From NCBI GenBank assembly GCA_943323675.2, contig CALPIR020000041.1:1-14232 (forward strand): a stretch of DNA of 14,232 nucleotides. Direction: 5' to 3'. The position numbers and the translations under genes are program-made. Below, one piece after another: positions 1 through 7,199 of this stretch (within the stretch, counting starts at the first letter, position 1; every line of letters begins with the position of its first letter). Below the pieces are notes generated by a model. It worked only from the letters and a program-made list of their open reading frames with translations. It ran no database searches and was not told where the DNA came from. Origin of the DNA: Chitinophaga pinensis. Its GTDB lineage: Bacteria > Bacteroidota > Bacteroidia > UKL13-3.

Positions 1-11
1 CGGGATTTTTT
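1..11. terminator. Possible half of a terminator cut by the window edge
   Basis: The window opens with CGGGA followed by six T. Read in the direction of the upstream genes (minus strand), this is six A followed by TCCCG, about 25 nt after the stop codon of the last skp-like gene. An A-tract leading into a GC-rich arm is what the first half of a bidirectional intrinsic terminator looks like. The second arm would be outside the window, so this is only a guess from one half. Confidence 0.25.
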
Positions 12-35
12 ATTAAATAATAATATTGATGATAA

Positions 36-551
36 TTAGATAATGCCTAGTTTCTTTTTAACGGCACCCATAATGTTATCACCATCTGGTTTGTATAACA
101 ATGGTGTTCCAGGGCTGCTATCAAATACATAAGAGTAACCACCTTCTTTAGCAACTGTACTAATTGTAGTTTTGGCTTTTTCAATTATTGGCTTCAATAA
201 CTCTTGTTCTTTGCTTCTTGCGTTTTCTTGTGCGTTTTCTTGAAACTCTTGAATACGACTTTGCATATCACGTAATTCTTTCTCACGTAAATCTCTAATA
301 GCCTCACTCATCGTTCCTTGATTTTTTTGAAAAGCAGCCAATTTGGTTTCAAATTCATCGCTCATTTTTTTCAACTCATCTTGCAATGTTTTGCTAAATG
401 ATTCCATATCTGTGGTTGCCTTTTTGTACTCAGGCATCATACGCATCAATTCTTGAAAATCGATGTAAGCAAATTTGTTTTGTGCATTGGCTTGTGTGCT
501 GCCAAAAAAGGTGGCTATAGCAATAGCCAATGTAATAATTGTTTTTTTCAT
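36..551 (-). CDS. skp: Skp/OmpH-family periplasmic chaperone (second copy)
   Basis: A 171-residue protein of the Skp/OmpH family, predicted to bind unfolded outer-membrane proteins in the periplasm and hand them to BamA. A signal peptide with two early Lys and a hydrophobic core ends in AxA at residues 21-23, followed by Gln24. The mature part opens with the family motif FAYIDFQELMRMMPEY (27-42). A long charged, Glu/Lys-rich stretch at about 43-120 should form the coiled-coil tentacle, and a small beta-rich segment at 138-153 (YSYVFDSS, then LLYKPDGDN) closes the body domain. The length is normal. The gene follows the other skp-like gene by 5 bp and is the last gene of the bamA block inside the window. 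The ATG at 551 places the signal peptide correctly. The two copies share the motif but differ in the tentacle, so they may have separate clients. The family is certain; any division of labour is inference. Confidence 0.9.
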   Translation of the reverse strand: MKKTIITLAIAIATFFGSTQANAQNKFAYIDFQELMRMMPEYKKATTDMESFSKTLQDELKKMSDEFETKLAAFQKNQGTMSEAIRDLREKELRDMQSRIQEFQENAQENARSKEQELLKPIIEKAKTTISTVAKEGGYSYVFDSSPGTPLLYKPDGDNIMGAVKKKLGII

Positions 552-556
552 GGTAT

Positions 557-1120
557 TTATTTATTGTCTTTCTTTTGCAAATTTTGGTTGTCTTTATTTT
601 TAGTTACTGCTACACCTAGCTCAGTTAAAACCTCATCACTTTTATCATATTTGGCATTTGAATACAACATAATCATATCGCTTCCTTTGGCAAATATAAA
701 ATCTAAAGCGCCTTGTTTAGCAACTTTTTGCACGGCATCAAAAACTTTATCTTGAATAGGTTTTATCAATTCTTGTCTTTTTTTGAATAATTCACCTTCG
801 TATCCAAATTTTTGGTTTCTGTAATCGCGTAATTCCTTTTCTTTGTCTTTAATTTCTTGTTCTCTTTTTTTTCTTAATTCTTCAGTTAATAAAACTTGTT
901 CAGCTGTAAAATCGCGATACATTTTATCAATAGCTACTTGTTTTTTTTCAATTTCTTTTTCCCAATCTGCAGAAAGTTGCTCTAACTGTTTTTGTGCCGA
1001 GCGGTATTCAGGAAGCATATCCAATATATATTCGGTATCTACGTATGCAAAACGTTGTGCCTGGCTATTTGCAAAAGCAGTGCCAGTTAATAAAATTAAC
1101 AAAAGAATCTTTTTCATCAT
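557..1120 (-). CDS. skp: Skp/OmpH-family periplasmic chaperone (first copy)
   Basis: A 187-residue OmpH/Skp-like protein. The signal peptide (two Met, two Lys, then a Leu/Ile core) probably ends at Ala21, followed by Gln22. The mature chain begins RFAYVDTEYILDMLPEY (23-39), matching the opening of the neighbouring paralog. Residues 40-120 are a heptad-like Lys/Glu/Gln-rich coiled coil, and 123-170 form the conserved C-terminal body segment (KVFDAVQKVAKQGALDFIF). An extra polar Asn/Lys/Gln-rich tail covers the last 15 residues and is absent from the second copy. It sits 19 bp after bamA and 5 bp before the second copy, and two adjacent skp genes behind bamA is the usual arrangement in Bacteroidota. 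Predicted role: a holdase for outer-membrane beta-barrels crossing the periplasm. Two consecutive ATG codons at 1120 and 1117 are equally possible starts. Confidence 0.9.
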   Translation of the reverse strand: MMKKILLLILLTGTAFANSQAQRFAYVDTEYILDMLPEYRSAQKQLEQLSADWEKEIEKKQVAIDKMYRDFTAEQVLLTEELRKKREQEIKDKEKELRDYRNQKFGYEGELFKKRQELIKPIQDKVFDAVQKVAKQGALDFIFAKGSDMIMLYSNAKYDKSDEVLTELGVAVTKNKDNQNLQKKDNK

Positions 1121-1139
1121 TGGTCTATTTAATTAATGA

Positions 1140-3695
1140 TTAGAACTGTTGTCCAATTAAAAAGTGGAAGTTACCACGGTTATATTGGCCATCAACAGAG
1201 TATGTTGGCGCATCAAATCCATAACCATAATCTAATCCAATCATACCAAACATAGGTAAGAATATACGCACACCTGCACCTACTGAGCGATAAATTTGAA
1301 ATGGGTTATAATCTTTAAACTTCAACCACGCTCCTCCTGCTTCAGCAAATAAAAGCGGGAACACAGTTGCTTGCGGATTTAAAGATATAGGGTAACGTAA
1401 TTCAAAGGTATATCTGTTGTAAATGGTTCCACCCTCACGAACTTGTTGCTCAATTGTTCCAAGTGCAGTGTTGTATCTTTCACTCTTAATAGGTGTTAAA
1501 GAGTTGTCTTGATATCCTCTTAAGGCTACTAATTCTCGGCCATCTAAATTCCATCCCATTAAGCCTGCTCCACCAACCCAAAAACGCTCAAATGGTGTCA
1601 TACCAACTGCGGGGTTGTATGAGCCAATAAATCCGAAATTTGCACGACTCATGATTACTAGCTTACCAACAATTGGGGTAAAGAAAGTTGCATCAAATTT
1701 CCACTTATGAAATTCAAGTAACCGATATCTTTTCGCTGGATCTAATGTTTTGTAATCAACGCCATTAAATGCCGAATATGGTGGTGTAGCTTGTATAGAT
1801 AATGAAATATTTGAACCACTACTTGGATAGATGGTTTGATTTGTTGAATTACGAGATAACACAAAACGTAAACTGAAACTATTTGAGATGCCTTCTGGCA
1901 CGCTGGCTATGTAACTTTTTCCATACACATCATACATGTTATTGTAGCGCTGCATATTTAAAGAGTATTGTGCCACGAAATAATCATCAGGCCATTTTAA
2001 TCGTTTAGCAATACCTATACTCGCACCAGTTGTAAATAGGGCTGAGCGCAATGCCTCGCCTTTGCGATAACCATTACTTTGTACCGAATGGAAGATAGAT
2101 ACTGTTAAGGCATTAGGTTTTTTACCTCCCAACCAAGGCTCGGTAAACGATGCGCTATATGATTGAAAGAAGGTGCCATTACTTTGCGCGCGCAAACTAA
2201 GGCGTTGTCCATCACCACTAGGAACAGGAGTCCATGCTTTAGAGTCGAACATTTTGCGGGTTGAGAAATTATTAAGTGTTAAGCCTAATGTACCTACAAC
2301 GCTATACATACCCCAACCTGCCGAAAGTTCAATTTGATCGTTTGGTCGTTCTTCAACTTTATATTCAATATCTACTGTACCATTTTCTGGATGTGGAACT
2401 GGATTCACGTTTAACGCTTCCGGATTAAAATAACCGACAGTAGCTAACTCGCGTAAACTACGCGTGATATCGCTGCGGCTGAATAACTGGCCTGGTTTAG
2501 TGCGCAACTCGCGTAAAATTACATGGTCGCTGGTTTTGGTATTACCTACAACCGTAACCTTATTAATTCTAGCTTGAGGACCTTCACTTATGCGCAACTC
2601 TAAATCAATTGAGTCGCTTTCAACCAATACTTCAACAGGTTCAATTCTAAAAAATAAATATCCGTCATCCATGTACAATGTACTAATGTCTAACTCGGTT
2701 TGGCTCATATTTAACCTAGACTCGAGGATAGCTTGATTATATACATCACCACGTTTTATTTTTAGAATTTCGTGTAATTGTTGGCTGGTGTATTTGTTAT
2801 TACCAATAAATTTAATGTCGCGATAATAGTATTTGGTACCTTCGTTAAGTGTAATGTTTATGTTTATAGATTTTTTGTCGAAGCGGTAAACACTGTCTTT
2901 AATAATTTCAACATCACGATATCCTAAGGTTAGGTACTTTTCTATAATTTTCTTTTTGTCTTCTTCGTATTCACCCTCAATGTACCTTGACTTTGCTAAT
3001 AGGCGTTTGCGTTCTTTTGTTTTTTTAAGCGCACTCTTCAGTTTTTTTGATGGTACGGTAGAGTTACCGTTAAATTGAATATTGTTTATTTTAATTTTTT
3101 CACCTTGGTTAACCGTTATACGAAGTTTTGATGTGTTTTTACGGGGATCATCAGGAATAATCTCAAATGTTGCGTCTGCATCTAAAAAACCTTTATCAAT
3201 AAAATATTTTTTAATTTGATTACGGGTTGAGTTCAGCATATTGTCCGTGATAATCTGACCTGATTTAATGGTAAGTTCATCACGTAAATTAGTTGCTTTA
3301 CTTTTACGAAGTCCCTTGATGGTAAAGTTAGATAAACGAGGTTTTTCTCTAAGAGATATTTCAAGTGAAACTTTATCATCGGTAATGTCTAGGATACTAA
3401 TTTTTACATCATCAAATAACTTTTGCTTCCATAAATTATTGATTGCTTTTGTGATGTCGTCTCCCGGGATTTTAATTTTTTGGCCAATTTCTAATCCAGA
3501 AAGAACTTGTAGCACGCTTTTATCGTAGTAGCTTGTTCCACTAATCAATACACCTGTTATTTCATATGTTTTAGGGAAACTATAATCAATGTACCCCATT
3601 TTAGGTTTTGAAACGGTATTGGTGTCTTGTGCAAAAGTAGCTAATGCAACAAGTACGCTTAAAAGTATAAGAAAAATATGTTTTGATGCTTTCAT
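1140..3695 (-). CDS. bamA: Outer membrane protein assembly factor BamA
   Basis: An 851-residue Omp85-family protein, the central insertase that folds beta-barrels into the outer membrane. The signal peptide ends near Ala22 and is followed by Gln23. Five POTRA repeats can be followed at about 44-118, 121-197, 201-286, 288-371 and 375-450, several containing the G-(Y/F) and NxxxxG patterns of this fold. The third is rich in Lys/Arg (about 219-250). The barrel covers about 455-851. The barrel loop-6 motif appears as LRGY (725-728), the Bacteroidota form of the usual VRGF/Y, and the chain ends in Phe, as expected of a BamA client signal. The start ATG overlaps the uppS stop in TAATG, indicating translational coupling. 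The length fits Bacteroidota BamA, and two Skp-like chaperones follow. The assignment is strong; accessory lipoproteins of the complex are not encoded here. Confidence 0.95.
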   Translation of the reverse strand: MKASKHIFLILLSVLVALATFAQDTNTVSKPKMGYIDYSFPKTYEITGVLISGTSYYDKSVLQVLSGLEIGQKIKIPGDDITKAINNLWKQKLFDDVKISILDITDDKVSLEISLREKPRLSNFTIKGLRKSKATNLRDELTIKSGQIITDNMLNSTRNQIKKYFIDKGFLDADATFEIIPDDPRKNTSKLRITVNQGEKIKINNIQFNGNSTVPSKKLKSALKKTKERKRLLAKSRYIEGEYEEDKKKIIEKYLTLGYRDVEIIKDSVYRFDKKSININITLNEGTKYYYRDIKFIGNNKYTSQQLHEILKIKRGDVYNQAILESRLNMSQTELDISTLYMDDGYLFFRIEPVEVLVESDSIDLELRISEGPQARINKVTVVGNTKTSDHVILRELRTKPGQLFSRSDITRSLRELATVGYFNPEALNVNPVPHPENGTVDIEYKVEERPNDQIELSAGWGMYSVVGTLGLTLNNFSTRKMFDSKAWTPVPSGDGQRLSLRAQSNGTFFQSYSASFTEPWLGGKKPNALTVSIFHSVQSNGYRKGEALRSALFTTGASIGIAKRLKWPDDYFVAQYSLNMQRYNNMYDVYGKSYIASVPEGISNSFSLRFVLSRNSTNQTIYPSSGSNISLSIQATPPYSAFNGVDYKTLDPAKRYRLLEFHKWKFDATFFTPIVGKLVIMSRANFGFIGSYNPAVGMTPFERFWVGGAGLMGWNLDGRELVALRGYQDNSLTPIKSERYNTALGTIEQQVREGGTIYNRYTFELRYPISLNPQATVFPLLFAEAGGAWLKFKDYNPFQIYRSVGAGVRIFLPMFGMIGLDYGYGFDAPTYSVDGQYNRGNFHFLIGQQF

Positions 3696-4438
3696 TAAAT
3701 GGCTAATTGCTCGCTTGTTTTACCGAAGCGCCTCTCTCTTTGTTGGAAATTAAGAATGGCCTCGTATAAATGTTCTTTATTAAAATCGGGCCAAAGTGTA
3801 TCGGTAAAATAAAATTCACTGTAGGCTAATTCCCAAAGTAAAAAATTGCTAATACGGTGCTCACCACTTGTTCGAATCATTAATTCTGGATTTGGAATTC
3901 CATTCGTTGACAAATGTTGATCTATAGTTTGGTCTGTAATATCGCTAGGAAGTAATTTGCCTTCTTTTACTTTTTGTGCTATACTTTTAACAGCATTGGT
4001 AATGTCCCACTTGGCGCTGTAACTAAGTGCAAGGACTAGTGTCATTCGAGTGTTATTTTGCGTTTCTTCTATCGCAGCCGATAGTTCCTTGTGGCATTTT
4101 GGTGGCAAATCATCCATATTGCCTATTGCTTGTAAGCGGATGTTATTTTTCATCAAGGTATTGGTTTCTTTTCTGATGGTAGAAACTAGCAATTCCATTA
4201 ATGCTATAACTTCTAATTGTGGCCGATTCCAGTTTTCTGTAGAAAATGCATACAGCGTTAAATATTTAACACCTAATTCGGCAGCCGCTTCAGTAGTCTC
4301 TCTAACAGATTTCACCCCATTTTGGTGACCAAAAATACGAAACTTACCCTTCTCTTTAGCCCAACGGCCGTTACCGTCCATAATAATGGCAATGTGTTCC
4401 GGCAATCTCTGCGCGTCAATCTTACTTTTGAGGCTCAT
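3695..4438 (-). CDS. uppS: Undecaprenyl diphosphate synthase (cis-isoprenyl transferase)
   Basis: A 247-residue cytosolic cis-prenyltransferase that adds isopentenyl diphosphate units to farnesyl diphosphate, giving the C55 carrier used for peptidoglycan and surface glycans. Diagnostic blocks are all present: IMDGNGRWA (19-27) with the catalytic/Mg-binding Asp21, the following FGH (36-38), YAFSTENW (63-70), and RTSGEHRISNFLLWE (189-203), which binds diphosphate, plus LWPDF at 215-219. The length is typical. It starts 30 bp after the nearest PorG-like gene, in which I see no promoter-like TAnnTTTG box, and it ends in a one-base TAATG overlap with bamA. It is therefore probably read as part of the outer-membrane assembly operon. 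Function is known from the family. Its product would also serve the flippase and glycosyltransferase encoded further upstream. Confidence 0.96.
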   Translation of the reverse strand: MSLKSKIDAQRLPEHIAIIMDGNGRWAKEKGKFRIFGHQNGVKSVRETTEAAAELGVKYLTLYAFSTENWNRPQLEVIALMELLVSTIRKETNTLMKNNIRLQAIGNMDDLPPKCHKELSAAIEETQNNTRMTLVLALSYSAKWDITNAVKSIAQKVKEGKLLPSDITDQTIDQHLSTNGIPNPELMIRTSGEHRISNFLLWELAYSEFYFTDTLWPDFNKEHLYEAILNFQQRERRFGKTSEQLAI

Positions 4439-4468
4439 TTTAGGTTTGAAAAATATAAGGTAGCGAAT

Positions 4469-5266
4469 TTAATAAAATCTCGCACACTTAATACGTGTAA
4501 ATATGCGATAAGTTACACTAATGTTGGCAACAAAGTAAAAATCGTTAAAATCAGGGTTCCCCCTTTGGTATCCAACTTTGTTAATAAAGGTGCCTTCATT
4601 CAAATTATAGGATGGATCTGCCAAGGCAGCCCCAACAATGCCCTTATCGTTCAACTGCTTAATTGGATCAACATAGGTATTACTAACATCATCTAAATAA
4701 TCGGTATAGGTTTTTCTAAATCCTAAACTTCCTTCTAAGCTCATTTTTTTATTTGGCATCCATTTTATTCCTATGCCCATTGGCATAACTAGCGCTACGC
4801 CACTGTATGCTTTTCCTTCAGTTTGGTATTGTTGTAAATCGTACCAGGCATTTTGGTAAATTCCTTGTGGGTTAAAAAATGCTGCTCCTAACCCCCAGTA
4901 AACGTAAGGTGAAAACCGTTTATCATTTACACCTGCTCCATATTTAAAGTAGTTAAATTCAACTAGGCCAGCTAATTCAGTAATATCTGTTCTAAATGTA
5001 ATGTTACGAGATTTATTATAACTAAAGTTTTCATCGCTCCCGCTTACACGTAATTGAGTTCCTATCGCTGTTAATGCCCAAGTATTATTGAGGTTTAAAC
5101 GTGCAAAAATACCGCCTGCTAATTTAGTTTCGCTAAGTATCATATGCTGAGCCACATCGCCAGTATAATTGGCAATGCCTGTATGTATTCCAAATTCAAC
5201 TTTTTGAGCAAAAGCTGATGTACTTATAAAAAAGAATAGCGCATAAAAAAGAGATTTGAACTTCAC
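4469..5266 (-). CDS. PorG-like DUF6089 outer-membrane beta-barrel protein (copy next to uppS)
   Basis: A 265-residue predicted outer-membrane barrel. The signal peptide ends AFA (18-20) followed by Gln21; the mature N terminus has the family pattern VEFGIHTGIANYTGDV (23-38). Further shared blocks are PYVYWGLGAAFFNP (120-133), MPMGIGIKW (161-169) and GFRKTYTDYLDD (182-193), and the last strand is at about 244-256. A tail KCARFY then follows, holding the only Cys (261). The start is GTG at 5266; no ATG lies in frame upstream and the signal peptide begins exactly there. The position immediately before uppS-bamA-skp-skp matches, as I recall it, porG of Porphyromonas gingivalis, a type IX secretion component that contacts the PorK/PorN ring. 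I therefore see this copy as the best PorG candidate of the three. The family call is firm; the secretion role is inferred from synteny. It lies 15 bp after the preceding paralog. Confidence 0.78.
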   Translation of the reverse strand: MKFKSLFYALFFFISTSAFAQKVEFGIHTGIANYTGDVAQHMILSETKLAGGIFARLNLNNTWALTAIGTQLRVSGSDENFSYNKSRNITFRTDITELAGLVEFNYFKYGAGVNDKRFSPYVYWGLGAAFFNPQGIYQNAWYDLQQYQTEGKAYSGVALVMPMGIGIKWMPNKKMSLEGSLGFRKTYTDYLDDVSNTYVDPIKQLNDKGIVGAALADPSYNLNEGTFINKVGYQRGNPDFNDFYFVANISVTYRIFTRIKCARFY

Positions 5267-5281
5267 TAATAAGTATAACGC

Positions 5282-6142
5282 TTAAAGTCGTGGGCATAGC
5301 ATGCCAGTGTTCTGAAAAATATAAGAAATACTAAATCCTGCCAAGAAATACATGTCGGTACCTAAAATAATACCCGCTGTTGTTCTTAAATCACCTTCTT
5401 TGGCAACTGGTAAATCAGGAAAACCAGATGCAACTTCGCCAGTTCTATTTGCTAAACTACCAGCAGTTGGCCCGTATGCTCGAGATACAACGTTGGCATT
5501 TGCGTATTTCCCGCCAATATCATCCAAATATTTAGTAAACGTAAAGCGAAATCCAGCCTCAACACCAACTACAAAATTACGTGAGACGCGTTTTTTTAGA
5601 CCAACGCCCATAGGTAAACAAATTGTGGTAAGATCGTATTTTTTTAAGTTGTTGTATTGAGTTGTTCCTTGACCTTCTGTTCCTAATGGTTGTAATTCGT
5701 ATTCGTTACCTTGGAAAGTGGTTTTAGGATTGAAATGGAATATTCCAATTCCTCCAAAAATATAAGGAACAAAAGGCTTACCTCCTCTATCTGATAGCTT
5801 ATTAGGTATTAGATTGTATTCGGCATGTACAGAAAATTCATAAATATCACTGCTAAAGTTGGTATTACGCATCTTATTCCGTGCCTTCGATGCTAACGAA
5901 TCGGCACCTGAAACTTTCCCATAGGCTATCATACCCTTCAATGTGAATCGTTGATTCACATTATATCTTCCCATGACTGCGGCACTTGGATGATATTGAT
6001 CAAAACGCATCTTTTGCTCACTTACATCACCTATGTAATTTGAAACACCACCATACAACCCAAACTCAATGTTTTGGGCAGATACTGACACTACAAAAAG
6101 CGTAGATGATAATAATAGAAAATGCTTGAATTTTGAAATCAT
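5282..6142 (-). CDS. PorG-like DUF6089 outer-membrane beta-barrel protein (middle copy)
   Basis: A 286-residue paralog of the preceding barrel. It has a signal peptide with VSA (20-22) before Gln23, then NIEFGLYGGVSNYIGDV (24-40), VPYIFGGIGIFHFNPK (125-140), CLPMGVGLKK (175-184), GFRFTFTKYLDDIGGKY (197-213) and the tail LCPRL at the C terminus (282-286). Cys175 and Cys283 are its only cysteines. Starts at TTG 6163 and ATG 6154 are also open in frame, but a TAnnTTTG box at 6161-6168 would place transcription start near 6155, and only ATG 6142 gives a classic positively charged signal peptide. It is probably the first gene of the transcript that continues through the other paralog, uppS, bamA and both skp genes. 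Relative to the uppS-adjacent copy it carries a longer segment at about 211-255. Function is unknown beyond the outer-membrane barrel family; it may be a specialised PorG relative. Confidence 0.78.
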   Translation of the reverse strand: MISKFKHFLLLSSTLFVVSVSAQNIEFGLYGGVSNYIGDVSEQKMRFDQYHPSAAVMGRYNVNQRFTLKGMIAYGKVSGADSLASKARNKMRNTNFSSDIYEFSVHAEYNLIPNKLSDRGGKPFVPYIFGGIGIFHFNPKTTFQGNEYELQPLGTEGQGTTQYNNLKKYDLTTICLPMGVGLKKRVSRNFVVGVEAGFRFTFTKYLDDIGGKYANANVVSRAYGPTAGSLANRTGEVASGFPDLPVAKEGDLRTTAGIILGTDMYFLAGFSISYIFQNTGMLCPRL

Positions 6143-6160
6143 GTTAACCCCCATAAATAA

Positions 6161-6190
6161 CAAATATAGGTTTATACCTTAAAACGCAAA
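6161..6190 (-). promoter_or_regulatory. Bacteroidota-type promoter for the envelope block
   Basis: On the minus strand TTTG (6190-6187) is followed after 18 bases by TATATTTG (6168-6161), matching the Bacteroidota -33/-7 consensus TTG / TAnnTTTG. Expected transcription start is near 6155, giving a leader of about a dozen bases before the ATG at 6142. No other such box was seen in the gaps between here and position 36. Confidence 0.62.
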
Positions 6191-6211
6191 ATGTTTGTAA
6201 ATGTTGTTAGT

Positions 6212-6236
6212 TAAGCTATTATTAATTAATAGCTTA
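6212..6236. terminator. Hairpin between two PorG-like genes, possible terminator
   Basis: A perfect 10-bp inverted repeat, TAAGCTATTA (6212-6221) and TAATAGCTTA (6227-6236), with a 5-base loop. It begins 15 bp after the stop codon of the first-transcribed PorG-like gene and lies just before the next promoter. No clean U-tract follows on the minus strand, and the stem is AT-rich, so it could be a weak terminator, an RNA-stabilising stem or an operator. Confidence 0.4.
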
Positions 6237-6251
6237 TGTTTTAATGATTAA

Positions 6252-7148
6252 TTAGTAAAAACGTGGACAACGAATAGATTTACCGTAGTTTCTACCACGA
6301 CTTCCACCAGCACTACCGCCTTTAGCCTCACCAATTGTATACGAAGCCGTTAAGCCTGTAGTAACATAAAAATCGCTAGCACCCAAAAACTGATTTAATC
6401 CGTTAGATCCTGTTCCTTCTTTTACATTACCCATTTTACTTCTTAAATCTCCGGGGTTTCTATTTGCTGAACTCCTTGCGTAATAGTATTCTGTTAATGT
6501 AGGGAATGGAGTTGTACTTGGATTCTGATATACGTTATCAGGAGCTATATCGTCAATGTAAGAGGTATTGGTGTAACGGACTCCTAATTCGAAACCTATT
6601 TGAAATTTGCGAGCAATATAATATCTAGCCCCAAAGCCAAATGGTACACAAATAGCGTTAAGCGTATAGGCAACACCTGATAATTGAAGTGGTGCCAAAC
6701 TTTGTAGTTGACCGTTAAAATCACTTTTTGGTGTAAAATTAAACATGCCTACACCACCAAATAAATATGGAATAAACGGATTTGCAAACCTTCTGCCTCT
6801 ATTACGATCTTCAATTAAGTTCCATTCCAACAGTAATGATCCTTCAAGAATATTGGTTTCAAATGTCCAATTACGTTGTTTTTGCCATTCGCTTTCGCTT
6901 AGTTGGTCATCGCCTGATACTTTGTTAAATCCACCGTATGCTTTAATTGCAAATCGGGTACCAAGTCTGTAGCGTAAAAAACCTCCTACTGCTGCACGCA
7001 TTGTGCTAGGCTCTAGTTCATTAACAACATCTCCATAGTAATATGCCCCGCCCAATAGCAAACCAACATCTAGTTTTTGTGCGTTAACGTTTACGCCAAC
7101 AGTGCTAGTAAGTATTAACAGTAAAAATATGTTATAAAAAGCTTTCAT
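6252..7148 (-). CDS. PorG-like DUF6089 outer-membrane beta-barrel protein (first-transcribed copy)
   Basis: A 298-residue member of the same family, the longest of the three. The signal peptide ends VNA (21-23) before Gln24, followed by KLDVGLLLGGAYYYGDVV (25-42). Shared blocks are IPYLFGGVGMFNFTPK (126-141), CVPFGFGARYY (167-177) and GVRYTNTSYIDDIAPDN (189-205), with a last strand at about 259-272. Unlike the others, the barrel is joined to the C-terminal tail IRCPRFY by a Gly/Ser/Arg-rich linker (about 276-290). Cys167 and Cys294 are the only cysteines and match the two of the middle copy. A promoter-like site upstream and a hairpin downstream suggest a single-gene transcript. ATG 7148 fits the signal peptide. 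The outer-membrane location is inferred from signal peptide and beta-rich pattern; a link to type IX secretion is only by family. Confidence 0.78.
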   Translation of the reverse strand: MKAFYNIFLLLILTSTVGVNVNAQKLDVGLLLGGAYYYGDVVNELEPSTMRAAVGGFLRYRLGTRFAIKAYGGFNKVSGDDQLSESEWQKQRNWTFETNILEGSLLLEWNLIEDRNRGRRFANPFIPYLFGGVGMFNFTPKSDFNGQLQSLAPLQLSGVAYTLNAICVPFGFGARYYIARKFQIGFELGVRYTNTSYIDDIAPDNVYQNPSTTPFPTLTEYYYARSSANRNPGDLRSKMGNVKEGTGSNGLNQFLGASDFYVTTGLTASYTIGEAKGGSAGGSRGRNYGKSIRCPRFY

Positions 7149-7158
7149 TCAAACGGGT

Positions 7159-7183
7159 TTATGATGGTGCAAAACTATCATAA
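7159..7183. promoter_or_regulatory. Inverted repeat over the promoter of the first PorG-like gene, possible operator
   Basis: TTATGAT (7159-7165) and ATCATAA (7177-7183) form a perfect 7-bp inverted repeat with an 11-base spacer. It covers the -7 box (7177-7170) and the expected start of transcription near 7163. A dimeric repressor site would look like this, but AT-rich repeats of this size arise by chance fairly often. Confidence 0.25.
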
Positions 7184-7199
7184 TAAACTATAATTCCAA
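7170..7199 (-). promoter_or_regulatory. Bacteroidota-type promoter before the first PorG-like gene
   Basis: On the minus strand TTG (7199-7197) is followed after 19 bases by TAGTTTTG (7177-7170), fitting TTG / TAnnTTTG. The expected start near 7163 leaves a leader of about 15 bases before the ATG at 7148, the same layout as the other two promoter-like sites in this window. Confidence 0.58.

Noticed and set aside
453..755. A plus-strand open frame (and others at 843-1136, 3268-3528, 4050-4328, 5352-5660, 6745-6972, 7715-7939, 12247-12462)
   Set aside because: Each lies antisense within, or across, clearly coding minus-strand genes and shows no family pattern.
2446..2517. Direct repeat AACTCGCGTAAA at 2446-2457 and 2506-2517
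   Set aside because: Both copies encode a Leu-Arg-Glu-Leu stretch in the fifth POTRA domain of BamA; the repeat is explained by codons, not by a mobile or regulatory element.
4322..4696. A 124-codon open frame on the plus strand across the uppS/PorG-like junction
   Set aside because: It is antisense to two well-supported genes, has no recognisable domain or signal, and its composition is that of a shadow frame.
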